Origin: [Mycobacterium] stephanolepidis
GTDB lineage: Bacteria; Actinomycetota; Actinomycetes; Mycobacteriales; Mycobacteriaceae
NCBI RefSeq assembly: GCF_002356335.1
Contig: NZ_AP018165.1
Location: forward strand, 4,278,001 to 4,342,000
Reading direction: 5' to 3'
Length of the DNA: 64,000 nucleotides
Shown piece after piece: positions 43,369 to 55,277 of this stretch (position 1 is the stretch's first letter; each line of letters begins with the position of its first letter). The translations under genes and the position numbers were made by a program. The notes beneath the pieces are model-generated. The model was not told where the DNA came from, searched no databases, and saw nothing but the letters and a program-made list of their open reading frames with translations.

Positions 43369-45105
43369 TCAGTCCTCCGCGTGGGCGTACTTGCCACCGG
43401 CACCCAGCGAGGCCAGTGCCGCGATCGCCATCATCAGCGCGGCGGCGACGAACACCACCACCAGACCGGCATGGAAGGGTTCGGTGATGAGATTCGGGAA
43501 GAATGACTGCCCGGTCAGCTCGGCCGCGTTGACCCCTGGGTGCTCCAGAACACCTGACGGAGCGAGTAATTCACCGATGGGGTTGTAGCCGAGGAACGCC
43601 GCGAACAGGCTGCCCACTGGGGGCGTGCCGGCCACTTCGGCGGCGGTGGAGGCGGGCACGCCTTGGGCGGTCAGTCCCGACTGCATCGCCGTTGGCATCG
43701 TCGCGGACAGCCCGACGATCATGAGCGAGAAGAAGATTCCTATCGACAGGGAGTTGCCCGCATTGAAGAAGGTGCCACGCACACCCGAGGCAGCGCCGCG
43801 TTGATGGGCGGGCACGCTCGACATGATGGCCGCGGTGTTGGGCGCGGTGAAGATGGCCGAACCCAACCCGTTGAGGAAGATGAGCGCCGCGAAGGCCCAG
43901 TAATTGAAGTTCACCGGAATGGCGATGAGCGCCAGGAACGTCACCGCCGACAGCACCATCCCGCCCGTGGCGAACGGCCGGGCGCCATAGCGGTCCGAGA
44001 GCACACCGGCTACCGGACCGGCCAATAGAAAGCCAAGTGTCATGGGCAACAAGAAGATTCCCGCCCACAATGGGGTTGATTCATAGCTGTATCCGCGTAA
44101 CGGCAACCAGATGCCCTGCAGCCAGATGATGAGCATGAACTGCAGACCACCACGGCCCACCGACGCCAGTAGATTGGCCAGGTTCCCCAGGCCGAACGCC
44201 CGGTTCTTGAACAAGCGCATATCCAGCATCGGGTCGGCCACCCGAGACTCGATCACCCAGAACAACACCAGTAGCCCGACACCGGCGATCAACGATCCGT
44301 AGACCAGCGGATTGCCCCATCCGGTGTTTGAATTGCCGTACGGCTGAATGCCATACGTGATACCGGTGAGCAGCACAGTCAGCCCCAGAGCGACGGTCAC
44401 GGTTCCGGCCCAGTCCAGCTTTCCCGGCGTGGGTTGGTCGATCTCGACGAGTGAGCGGTAGGACCACACGGTGCCCAGCAGGCCCAGCGGCACACCCACC
44501 CAGAAGATGGCACGCCAATCCCATTCGGAGAGCACGCCTCCTATCACAAGCCCCAGGAAGGACCCGGCCACCGCGGCCACCTGGTTGATGCCCAGCGCCA
44601 ATCCGCGCTGCGTGGAGGGGAAGGCATCGGTGAGGATGGCCGACGAGTTGGCCATCAGCATGGCCCCACCCACCCCTTGCACCACGCGCCAGGCTATGAG
44701 CCAGACCGCACCTCCGCCGTAGTGGAAGGGATCGAACGAGAGCACCACCGCCGCAACGGTGAAGACGACGAAGCCCATGTTGTATATCCGGACCCGCCCA
44801 TACATGTCGCCGAGGCGACCGAACAACACAACGAGCACGGCGGAGGCCAACAGATAACCCATGAGCATCCAGAGCAGATAGCTCACGTTGCCGGCAGCCA
44901 GCGGATTCAGACCGATGCCGCGGAAAATGGCCGGAAGCGAGATCAGGACAATCGACGAGTTGATGGTCGCGAGCAGCACACCCAGTGTGGTGTTGGACAG
45001 CGCCACCCATTTGTAGTGCGGATGATCGCGATCCACCCGTAGCCGACGTCGGGCGGTTTCGATATCCGCAGCCGTCTCGTCGGTCCGTGTCATCAAGTCA
45101 GTCAT
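43369..45105 (-). CDS. DHA2-family (14-span) MFS drug exporter
   Basis: 578 residues with 14 hydrophobic spans. MFS motif A is seen as GRLGDMYGRVR near 98, and motif C-type GINQVAAVAGSFLGLVIGG near 170, the antiporter signature of DHA2 exporters. Probably a proton-driven exporter of lipophilic compounds. ATG chosen for AAGGGTG 5 bases upstream; a GTG two codons earlier is possible. Divergent from thiC with a 370-base intergenic region. Confidence 0.88.
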   Translation of the reverse strand: MTDLMTRTDETAADIETARRRLRVDRDHPHYKWVALSNTTLGVLLATINSSIVLISLPAIFRGIGLNPLAAGNVSYLLWMLMGYLLASAVLVVLFGRLGDMYGRVRIYNMGFVVFTVAAVVLSFDPFHYGGGAVWLIAWRVVQGVGGAMLMANSSAILTDAFPSTQRGLALGINQVAAVAGSFLGLVIGGVLSEWDWRAIFWVGVPLGLLGTVWSYRSLVEIDQPTPGKLDWAGTVTVALGLTVLLTGITYGIQPYGNSNTGWGNPLVYGSLIAGVGLLVLFWVIESRVADPMLDMRLFKNRAFGLGNLANLLASVGRGGLQFMLIIWLQGIWLPLRGYSYESTPLWAGIFLLPMTLGFLLAGPVAGVLSDRYGARPFATGGMVLSAVTFLALIAIPVNFNYWAFAALIFLNGLGSAIFTAPNTAAIMSSVPAHQRGAASGVRGTFFNAGNSLSIGIFFSLMIVGLSATMPTAMQSGLTAQGVPASTAAEVAGTPPVGSLFAAFLGYNPIGELLAPSGVLEHPGVNAAELTGQSFFPNLITEPFHAGLVVVFVAAALMMAIAALASLGAGGKYAHAED

Positions 45106-45111
45106 CGTCAC

Positions 45112-45393
45112 CCTTGTCGCGCGCTTCTCCCCGACGCGGCCGGCAGAGCATCCCAGCTCGTCCGTCTGTACATACCAGCGTGAACAACTTTAGCAAGGGA
45201 AACTATATTCCCAAAACCCTCGGCCCTCATCTGTCAGATCGGGCTCCGGGTACATGCCACATGCGGTTCGAGTGCGAGCCTCACGCGCAAATCTGACCGG
45301 AAATCCGCGTGAGGCTCGCACTCGGCGGAGAAATCGGTGACCTACCGAGTAGCGTGGCCAGTGTTCGTCAACGAACAGCCCCAACACAAAAAA
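45112..45393. other. Intergenic region between MFS gene and thiC riboswitch
   Basis: The longest gene-free stretch of the window, together with the riboswitch. The left part is AT-richer and may hold the MFS promoter. The middle holds a perfect 19-bp inverted repeat (separate entry). The rest holds the presumed thiC promoter, not clearly identifiable by eye. No coding frame of note. Confidence 0.6.
45269..45324. repeat. Perfect 19-bp inverted repeat (stable hairpin)
   Basis: Arms 45269-45287 and 45306-45324 are exact reverse complements (CGAGTGCGAGCCTCACGCG), loop of 18 bases. No T-run follows on either strand, so it is not a classical terminator. It begins with CGAGTG, reminiscent of the other palindromes in this window. 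Confidence 0.85.
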
Positions 45394-47948
<2,555 letters not shown>

Positions 47949-47952
<4 letters not shown>

Positions 47953-48593
47953 GCACCGAGGAACTTCCGGATATCGCCGGAATTGCGCATCACCCCGCCG
48001 GAGACCCCCATGGCGCCGTGGTACTCACTCACGGTGCCGGCGGCAGCTGCCACTCCCCCATGCTGCGCCTGTTGTGTACGGCGTGGGCTGAACGCGGCTG
48101 GCTGGCACTACGTTTCGACATGCCCTTCCGGCGCAACCGGCCTAGCGGTCCGCCCTCGGCCTCGTCGGCCGACAAGGACCGCGCAGGCATCGCCGAGGTG
48201 ATCGACAAGGCTCGCTCCATGGTGGACGGCCCACTCTTGGCCGGCGGTCATTCGTATGGTGGACGTCAGACTTCGATGCTCGTATCGGAAAAGGGACCGA
48301 TCATCGACGTCCTCACCTTGTTCTCCTACCCGCTGCATCCGCCCGGTAAGCCCGATCGGCTTCGCACCGAACATCTGCCCGGCATCGAGGTTCCGACGGT
48401 GTTCACCCATGGCACCTCTGATGCGTTCGGCACCATCGCCGAACTCAAAGCGGCGTCGGTTCTGATACCTGGCGGAGCGACGGTCGTGGAGATCGCCGGC
48501 GCGCGTCATGACTTGGGGTCCAAGACAATCGACGTTCCGGCCCTCGCCATCGACGCCGCACTGACGGTTCTGAAACGACCTGACGGAACCTAG
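47949..48593 (+). CDS. Alpha/beta hydrolase (KANL3/Tex30-like, Rv0421c-like)
   Basis: 214 residues. Oxyanion strand LTHGAGGSCHSPM near 26, nucleophile elbow AGGHSYGGRQTSML near 98 (Ser), acid in HGTSDAFGT and histidine in GARHDLGS. Counterpart of Rv0421c. GTG overlaps the thiD stop (GTGA), so it is part of the thiamine operon, though a thiamine role is not shown. The last bases overlap the convergent TetR gene. Confidence 0.85.
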
Positions 48594-49210
48594 CCCTCGC
48601 CGACAGTACGCCAGCCGCACGTCAGCAGCTGTGCCGCCCGACGCAGGTCGGCCTCGGCCTGCGCCACGGTGAGACCGCCGTTGAGGCACACCTGAATGCA
48701 GCCGAACCACTGGTGCACCAGCAGCCTGATCACGGTCTCATCCTCTTCGGACGGATCGGAAAGGCCGGCCACCTCGGAGATCAGCTCGTGGAATCGCTTC
48801 TCGACCTGCATAAGGTCCGGCACCTCTGCCAGCGACGCCGAGTTCGAGGAACGAATCATCGCGATCGCCAGCATGCGGCGCCGTGTCAGGCCGCGCAGTG
48901 CCCGTACCAGCGCTTCGCCCACCCGGTCGGCCGCCGTTTCTTTCCCGTCCGGAGAGACGGGAATGCGGCCGACAAGTCGTTCCGATTCCCGGACGAGAGC
49001 CGACACGAACAGATGACGCTTCGTCGGGAAGTAGCGATACAACGTGCCGATGGCGACGTTGGCGTGCTTGGCGACGTCGTGCATCTGGACGTGGTCGAGT
49101 TCGCGCGTCATGGCGAGTTCTTCGGCCGCGTCGAGCATGCGCTTGTACTGCTCATGTTGGCGCCGGGTCGACGGCATGGCGGCTGGCCGCACCGGTGACA
49201 CTTCAACCAT
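48590..49210 (-). CDS. TetR-family regulator related to KstR
   Basis: 206 residues. The N-terminal HTH (about 18-65) reads DHVQMHDVAKHANVAIGTL then YRYFPTKRHLFVSALVRE, very similar to the recognition region of KstR (AVGTLYRYFPSK-type). The C-terminal ligand domain is all-helical (EALVRALRGLTRRRMLAIAM and HQWFGCIQVCLNGGLT). A KstR-type box lies about 40 bases upstream, so it is likely autoregulated or under KstR. It may be KstR itself or a paralogue; the M. tuberculosis kstR is at a different locus. A GTG start 9 bases upstream is possible. Confidence 0.8.
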   Translation of the reverse strand: MVEVSPVRPAAMPSTRRQHEQYKRMLDAAEELAMTRELDHVQMHDVAKHANVAIGTLYRYFPTKRHLFVSALVRESERLVGRIPVSPDGKETAADRVGEALVRALRGLTRRRMLAIAMIRSSNSASLAEVPDLMQVEKRFHELISEVAGLSDPSEEDETVIRLLVHQWFGCIQVCLNGGLTVAQAEADLRRAAQLLTCGWRTVGEG

Positions 49211-49251
49211 GGCGCTCACGATCTTTTCACCTGCATAAATAACCCCGAAAC

Positions 49252-49265
49252 TGGAACCTGTTCTA
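49252..49265. promoter_or_regulatory. KstR-type operator upstream of TetR gene
   Basis: TGGAACCTGTTCTA fits TNNAACNNGTTNNA. It lies 41 bases before the TetR ATG, in the gap between this gene and the end of pucR. Confidence 0.8.
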
Positions 49266-49316
49266 AATAAGGTAGCACTACCGCAGGCCTGCGCACTGCG
49301 ATTTCGCGGTCCTGAT

Positions 49317-50846
49317 TCAGATCGCGGCGTTCGGTGTTCCCACCAGCATCGCCAGCAGCAGCTCCGCGCGTACCCGCGCGATGTCGAGGTCACAGACCAG
49401 CAGCGCCTGTACCGTTTCGATACGTTTGCGCAGCGTATGGCGGTGCACACCGACCGCGGCGGCGGCCGATTCCCAATGGCCGTTCGCCTCCAGATAGGCC
49501 CGCAGGGACACCATCAGGTCGGTGCCGTGGCCGGCGTCGTGCTCGACGATCGGCGCCAACGTCGCATTGGCAACGGCGATCAGCACCTCACGACTCGCGC
49601 CGAAGGACAACAGCGCGCTACCGGCGAGCGAGGTGAACTCCAACGGTGTGCCACCGCGCTCGGCCACCGATGCGGCGAGCTTCGCATTCTGCACCGCATC
49701 GCTCAGCCGCCCCACCGCGTGCGCTCCGCTCAACCCGGCCCGCAGACCCTTACGGGTGCGCCCATCGACGTCGGTGAACAATTTCCGAGCGAATTCGGCG
49801 GTCTCCGATCCCGGTATCACGACGATGAGCCGGCACTCGACGGCATGCGCAAAGACCGGGTAGCCCGCAGATTCCATGGCCCGGGTGACCGCAGACTGCA
49901 CCCGCCGCAGCGCCGCCTGCGATTCGGCATCCACCACCAACGCCCGGATCCGCCCGCGCCCGTCGGCGGCCTGCGCCAGTTGCGCCCATACCGGGTCCAG
50001 GTTCCGTTCATCGCCCAGCAGCAGCCCCAGGGCCTGCCCATTCAACTGCCGCTGTGCGTCCTGCAGCCGCGAAGGCTTATCGAAATCCAAGGCCAACAAG
50101 GAGTTTGCGTGCCCCAGCAGCACCTGGTCCACGAAGGTCAGGGGTGCCTTACTGACAACGGCCAGCACTCCGTAGGACGTGCCGCCCACCCCGATCGTCT
50201 GTTGCGCAACGGCAACTTCCGGGTCCAGTTGTTGCGCGACAGCCGATGCACCCAGGGTCAACGCACCGCGGACCAGATTGATCGTCGCGACATCCAGATT
50301 GCGTGGATGACTGGCGATCACCGTGCCGCCCGAGTCCAGCACCACGACATTGGCGCGCAGCGACCGCCCGAGCTCCGCCGTGACCGCCTGCACACCTCCG
50401 TTGACGATTGCGCGGGTGATCCGGGGCTGGGCCCGCGATACGCGCAGCACCCCGTCGTACTCCAGTTCGGCGATGTGCGTGCTCACCGCCTTGACCACTG
50501 CGGCGAAGGGGGTACGTAGGGGCACCTCCAACAACGGCATACCCAGCTCGTCGGCCGCAGCCACCAACTCCCGCGGCACCTCGTCGAATGTCAGACCGGT
50601 ACCGAATCCCAATGCGGCGACGCCGTTTTCATCCAGCGCCCGCAGATAGTTCAGCCGTTCCCGCGCCTTCGTGGGCACACCGATCCCGGTGGTGAGCACC
50701 AGCTCTCCACCGGATAGCCATTGCGCGGGGTCCGCGAGTTCTGTGGTGAGCGCCAAATTGATCTCGCGCCCCAAACCCGCGGCGCCGCCCTTCAAGGTGA
50801 GTTTCAGGTCCGGCTGATCCAACACCCAACGCACCGGAACAGTCAC
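49317..50846 (-). CDS. PucR-family regulator of the amine/GABA cluster
   Basis: 509 residues. N-terminal PucR ligand domain (about 10-130, with ELADPAQWLSGGELVLTTGIG), a central CdaR/GGDEF-like region, and a C-terminal PucR HTH (SLRAYLEANGHWESAAAAV then GVHRHTLRKRIETVQALL). Divergent from the aldehyde dehydrogenase gene with 146 bases between. It most likely activates that operon in response to an amine or GABA pathway metabolite; this is inference from context. Confidence 0.88.
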   Translation of the reverse strand: MTVPVRWVLDQPDLKLTLKGGAAGLGREINLALTTELADPAQWLSGGELVLTTGIGVPTKARERLNYLRALDENGVAALGFGTGLTFDEVPRELVAAADELGMPLLEVPLRTPFAAVVKAVSTHIAELEYDGVLRVSRAQPRITRAIVNGGVQAVTAELGRSLRANVVVLDSGGTVIASHPRNLDVATINLVRGALTLGASAVAQQLDPEVAVAQQTIGVGGTSYGVLAVVSKAPLTFVDQVLLGHANSLLALDFDKPSRLQDAQRQLNGQALGLLLGDERNLDPVWAQLAQAADGRGRIRALVVDAESQAALRRVQSAVTRAMESAGYPVFAHAVECRLIVVIPGSETAEFARKLFTDVDGRTRKGLRAGLSGAHAVGRLSDAVQNAKLAASVAERGGTPLEFTSLAGSALLSFGASREVLIAVANATLAPIVEHDAGHGTDLMVSLRAYLEANGHWESAAAAVGVHRHTLRKRIETVQALLVCDLDIARVRAELLLAMLVGTPNAAI

Positions 50847-50992
50847 CTCACGGGACTGTACAGAATGGTGAAAAACACCGCCAAGATTCCCCGAATTGTC
50901 GGATGATCAGGGATGTGTCCTGTCGCACACTGATTGTCTGCGTGCTTTCTTGACGTGCTTAGACGGATTCCCTCGACGGATGGACGTGCAAT

Positions 50993-52429
50993 ATGCCGGA
51001 CTCGATACTGCAGAACTACATTGACGGCCAGTTCGTCGATTCTCTATCCCTGAAATCTACCGAGCCCATCGACCTGATCAACCCGGTCGACGAATCGGTG
51101 GTGGGCCGCGCCCCGGTCTCCAACGCCGACGACGTGAACGCGGCGGTGAGCGCCGCCGAACGTGCCTTCGCCACCTGGGGCAAGACCACACCGAGCGTCC
51201 GGCAGCAGGCACTGCTTAAACTCGCCGACGCGATCGAGGCGAATATCGACGAGATCGTCGAGGCCCAATGCCGCAACACCGGTCAGCCGAAGGCGGTCAT
51301 CGCTGCCGAAGAGGTGACCGTGAGCGCCGATCAGCTCCGGTTCTTCGCGGGAGCGGCGCGACTTGTCGAAGGCAAATCTGCCGGCGAGTACATGGAGGGG
51401 TTCACCTCCTATGTTCGGCGCGAGCCCATCGGAGTTGTCGGGCAGGTGACCCCGTGGAACTACCCGTTCATGATGGCCATCTGGAAGATCGGCCCCGCAC
51501 TGGCGGCCGGGAACACCATCGTCCTCAAGCCCAGCGACACCACTCCGGAAAGCACACTGGTGCTGGCCCGGCTGACGAAGGGGATCTTGCCTGACGGCGT
51601 CTTCAACGTGGTGTTGGGTACCGCGACCACCGGCTCCGAATTGGTGAGTCATCCCGCCATCGGCCTGGTGTCGATCACGGGGTCGGTGCGGGCGGGTATC
51701 GCCGTCGCAGCCTCGGCAGCCGAACAGCTCAAGCGCAGCCACCTCGAACTCGGCGGCAAGGCCCCGGTCGTGGTGTTCGGTGACGTCGATATCGACAAGG
51801 CGGCCACCGGTATCGCACAGGCCGCCTTCTTCAACGCCGGCCAGGACTGTACGGCCGCCACCCGGGTGATCGTGCACCAGTCGATCCATGACGAGTTCGT
51901 CAGCGCCCTCAACTCCGCGGCACAGACATTGCGGCCGGGCCTGCCCGATGACGCCGACAGCTTCTACGGGCCCATGAACAACATCAACCACTTCACCGCC
52001 GTCACCAAGAAACTCGACAACCTGCCCGCACACGCGACGGTCGTGACCGGCGGAAAACGTTGGGGCGATAAGGGCTTCTTCATCGAGCCCACCATCGTCA
52101 CCGGTGTGCGCCAGGACGATTCAATCGTCCAGGAAGAGACCTTCGGGCCGATCTTGACCGTCCAATCGTTTGACGACGCGGACGAAGCCGTCCGTCTGGC
52201 CAACGGAGTGCGTTACGCACTGGCCTCCAGCGTGTGGACAAAGGACCACGAAACCGCCGAGAAATTCACGCGCGAGCTAGATTTCGGTTGTGTGTGGGTC
52301 AATTGCCATATTCCACTGGTCGCCGAGATGCCTCATGGCGGGTTCAAGTACTCCGGCTACGGCAAGGACCTCTCGGCCTACAGCGTGGAGGACTATACCC
52401 GGATCAAGCATGTGATGAGCGCGCACTAG
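50993..52429 (+). CDS. Gamma-aminobutyraldehyde-type aldehyde dehydrogenase
   Basis: 478-residue NAD(P)-dependent aldehyde dehydrogenase. Catalytic Glu in LELGGKAPVVV near 256, catalytic Cys in FFNAGQDCTAATR near 292, and the conserved QEETFGPILTVQ near 381. Closest family by sequence style is aminobutyraldehyde/betaine aldehyde dehydrogenase. With the following copper amine oxidase it would turn putrescine, via 4-aminobutyraldehyde, into GABA. First gene of the operon; tynA starts 2 bases after its stop. Confidence 0.88.
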   Translation: MPDSILQNYIDGQFVDSLSLKSTEPIDLINPVDESVVGRAPVSNADDVNAAVSAAERAFATWGKTTPSVRQQALLKLADAIEANIDEIVEAQCRNTGQPKAVIAAEEVTVSADQLRFFAGAARLVEGKSAGEYMEGFTSYVRREPIGVVGQVTPWNYPFMMAIWKIGPALAAGNTIVLKPSDTTPESTLVLARLTKGILPDGVFNVVLGTATTGSELVSHPAIGLVSITGSVRAGIAVAASAAEQLKRSHLELGGKAPVVVFGDVDIDKAATGIAQAAFFNAGQDCTAATRVIVHQSIHDEFVSALNSAAQTLRPGLPDDADSFYGPMNNINHFTAVTKKLDNLPAHATVVTGGKRWGDKGFFIEPTIVTGVRQDDSIVQEETFGPILTVQSFDDADEAVRLANGVRYALASSVWTKDHETAEKFTRELDFGCVWVNCHIPLVAEMPHGGFKYSGYGKDLSAYSVEDYTRIKHVMSAH

Positions 52430-52431
52430 CA

Positions 52432-54375
52432 ATGGCAACCGACACCTTCCACCCCCTTGATCCCCTCACGGCGGAGGAATTCACCACGGTCGCAAAGATT
52501 CTGGCGCAGACATACGAGGTCGGAAACCGCTGGCGATACACCTCCATCGAGCTTGCCGAGCCCCCGAAGGCCGATATCGCCGCCTTCGACAACAACGGCA
52601 CGCGGCCTGATCGTCGAGCACTTGCCACATGTCTGGACACCTCACGCAACGCCACCTACAAGGCGGTCGTCTCACTGACCTCCGGTGAAGTGCTGTCCTG
52701 GAATCACATTCCCGGGGTACAACCGAACTTCACGGTCGATGAGTGGGAAGAGGCGGACGCGGCTCTTCGCCGCCACCCCGAGGTCATCGCCGCTCTGGCA
52801 CAACGCGGCATCACCGACATGGACCTGGTGTTCATGGATACCTGGACCTACGGCGATGCCGTCATGCCCGAAAAGTACAAGGGCAGACGCCTCGGGTGGT
52901 CGGACACCTGGGTGCGTTCCAGTGCGGGAGCCAATCCTTACGCGGGCCCCGTCAACGGATTCCACTGCATCATCGATATGAACAGCATGGAGCTGCTGGA
53001 GATCGAGGACACGTTCTCCGTACCACGGCCCGAGATGATGGGCGAATACGTGCCCCGACACATACCGGAAAGGCTGCGCCGGCAGAGCACCCGGGAGTCG
53101 CTGCAACCACTGCACATCACTCAGCCCGAGGGCACGTCCTTCACCATTAAGGGAAACAGACTCCAGTGGCAGAACTGGTCCTTACGAGTCGGCTTCAACT
53201 ACCGCGAGGGCATGACACTGCATGCGGTGACCTACAACGACAACGGAAAAGTGCGGTCGGTCGCCAACCGTATGTCCTTCGCCGAGATGATGGTGCCGTA
53301 TCGGGATCACTGCGAAGATCACTACCGAAGAACAGCTTTCGATATCGGCGAGTGGGGCATCGGCTTCATGACCACCTCGCTGGAACTCGGCTGTGATTGC
53401 CTCGGCGAGATTCGTTACCTCGATGCGGTGCTGCACAACAGCAAGGGAGAGCCCTACACGATCAAGAACGCGATCTGTATTCACGAAGAGGACAACGCCG
53501 TCCTGTGGAAGCACGTCGATCACGATCACGGCGCCGAGGTGCGCCGCATGCGTCGGCTCACGGTGTCCTTCCATGTCACCGTCGCCAACTATGAATACCT
53601 CACGTACTGGCGGTTCTATCAGGACGGCAACATCGAATGTGAGGTCCGTGCAACGGGAATCATGGTGGTGAGCAACTTCCTCGAGGGCGCGGCTCATCCG
53701 CATGGAACCCTCGTCGACAATCGGACGTACGCGCCGTACCACCAGCACTTCCTTGTCGCGAGACTCGACCTGGATATCGATGGCACCGAAAACACCGTGT
53801 ACGCCAGTGAAACCGAGATCGAGCCCGTCGGCCCCGCCAATCCGTACGGGCTGTCCCTGCGACAGCGCAACACCCCATTGCGCACCGAATCGGAAGGCAA
53901 ACAGGACTTCTGCTGGCAGACTCAGCGCGCCTGGAAGGTCGTCAACGACAACACCCGCAACGGCATCGGCACCGCGCCTGCGTACAAGTTGGTGCCCGGG
54001 GCGGCCATCCCGGCGATGTTCGATCCGTCCTCCCCTGTGCTGGCACGTTGCCGTGCGATCGAGCACACCCTCTGGGTGACGCCAAACTCACCCGACGAGC
54101 GCTGGCCCGCAGGAGAATTCGTCACCCAGAGTAAGGATGACCACGGTCTGCCCGCCTGGACGGAGAGCAACCGCTCCATCGAAAACACCGATGTGGTGCT
54201 GTGGTACGTATTCGGCATCCATCACATCACCCGTCCCGAAGACTGGCCGATCATGCCCGTCGACACCGTGAACTTCTGGCTCAAGCCGGTCGGCTTCTTC
54301 GACCGCAACCCCTCGCTCGATGTCGCACCCACCCCGCCGAAGAGCTGTCACACATCAGGACACGAGGAGGCCTAG
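52432..54375 (+). CDS. tynA: Copper-containing primary amine oxidase
   Basis: 647 residues, the full length of bacterial copper amine oxidases without a signal peptide, so cytoplasmic. The topaquinone site NYEY is in VANYEYLTYWRF near 385. The catalytic-base region is FDIGEWGIG near 302. Copper histidines are PYHQHFLVARLD near 437 and the late GIHHITRPEDWP near 595. It oxidises primary amines such as putrescine to the aldehyde, NH3 and H2O2. The ATG is chosen because an earlier in-frame start would lie inside the dehydrogenase gene. Confidence 0.92.
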   Translation: MATDTFHPLDPLTAEEFTTVAKILAQTYEVGNRWRYTSIELAEPPKADIAAFDNNGTRPDRRALATCLDTSRNATYKAVVSLTSGEVLSWNHIPGVQPNFTVDEWEEADAALRRHPEVIAALAQRGITDMDLVFMDTWTYGDAVMPEKYKGRRLGWSDTWVRSSAGANPYAGPVNGFHCIIDMNSMELLEIEDTFSVPRPEMMGEYVPRHIPERLRRQSTRESLQPLHITQPEGTSFTIKGNRLQWQNWSLRVGFNYREGMTLHAVTYNDNGKVRSVANRMSFAEMMVPYRDHCEDHYRRTAFDIGEWGIGFMTTSLELGCDCLGEIRYLDAVLHNSKGEPYTIKNAICIHEEDNAVLWKHVDHDHGAEVRRMRRLTVSFHVTVANYEYLTYWRFYQDGNIECEVRATGIMVVSNFLEGAAHPHGTLVDNRTYAPYHQHFLVARLDLDIDGTENTVYASETEIEPVGPANPYGLSLRQRNTPLRTESEGKQDFCWQTQRAWKVVNDNTRNGIGTAPAYKLVPGAAIPAMFDPSSPVLARCRAIEHTLWVTPNSPDERWPAGEFVTQSKDDHGLPAWTESNRSIENTDVVLWYVFGIHHITRPEDWPIMPVDTVNFWLKPVGFFDRNPSLDVAPTPPKSCHTSGHEEA

Positions 54376-54377
54376 CC

Positions 54378-55277
54378 GTGAACGATGCCGCCACGAGAGG
54401 TGCCAAACGGATCGCCGTTGCATACCTGGCCACTCCGGGCGGCGATGACGCGCTCGCCGTCGGCGCACAGATCGCCCGCTCCCTGGGGGCACATCTCGAT
54501 CTGTGCATGGTGCTGCCGCTGGACCGACCCATCCTGGCACCCCTTCCACAGCAAGAGCGTCAGGACATCTTGTCCGAGAACGCCACTCACTGGCTCAAGC
54601 ACGCCGAGGCCACCATTCCCGACGATCTCACCGTCGAGACACATATCAGCTTTCACGAGTCGATCGCCGAGGGTCTCATCGCCCAATGCGAAGCCCTGGG
54701 AGCCGAGGCCATCGTGGTCGGAGGTTCTGGCGGCGGGCTGGTCGGCAGTCTCTCCCTGGGATCGGTGGTCAACGAACTCGTGCACTCCTCCCCCATACCT
54801 TTGGTGATATCGCCACGTGGCGCGCGCTACCAGAAGAACCTCCGCGTTCGGGAAGTCACCTGCGCCATGGGAACCCGATCCGGCGCGCACGTGTTACTGG
54901 ACACCGCGTTGCAGGCCTGCCAGCGTGCGAAAGCACCGCTGCGGCTGGTATCCCTGGTGTCGTTCGACCCGATTCCCGGCGGTGACGATGACCAGTCGGC
55001 ACGTGAACGTGCCGCCATCCATGCCCAACAGTCCCTCGAGACCGCCAAACTGATTCTCCCCCTGGATTTCCCGGTTACCTCGATCGTCGCCGAAGGACCG
55101 ACCATCGAGGCCGCCGTGAACAAGCTCGACTGGCATGAAGGCGACATCATCATGGTGGGTTCCAGCCGTCTTGCGCAGCCACGGCGACTCTTCCTTGGAT
55201 CGACGGCCGCGAAGATGCTTCGGGTGCTGCAGGTGCCCATGGTCGTTATCCCCAAGGAAGAGGCCAACCGTGACTGA
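54378..55277 (+). CDS. Two-domain universal stress protein
   Basis: 299 residues with two Usp domains (about 6-145 and 157-297). The ATP-binding pattern G-x2-G-x9-G-S is visible in VVGGSGGGLVGSLSLGSV, and a weaker one in MVGSSRLAQPRRLFLGST. GTG start, with GAGGAGG in the end of tynA. Placed between an amine oxidase and a permease, an arrangement seen in actinobacterial amino-acid/amine clusters. It may regulate the permease, as Usp fused or paired with APC carriers do; unproven. Confidence 0.85.
   Translation: MNDAATRGAKRIAVAYLATPGGDDALAVGAQIARSLGAHLDLCMVLPLDRPILAPLPQQERQDILSENATHWLKHAEATIPDDLTVETHISFHESIAEGLIAQCEALGAEAIVVGGSGGGLVGSLSLGSVVNELVHSSPIPLVISPRGARYQKNLRVREVTCAMGTRSGAHVLLDTALQACQRAKAPLRLVSLVSFDPIPGGDDDQSARERAAIHAQQSLETAKLILPLDFPVTSIVAEGPTIEAAVNKLDWHEGDIIMVGSSRLAQPRRLFLGSTAAKMLRVLQVPMVVIPKEEANRD

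Noticed and set aside
52234..52431. Longer N-terminus for the copper amine oxidase
   Set aside because: It would overlap the dehydrogenase gene by nearly 200 bases and give an unconserved leader; the ATG at 52432 fits the family.
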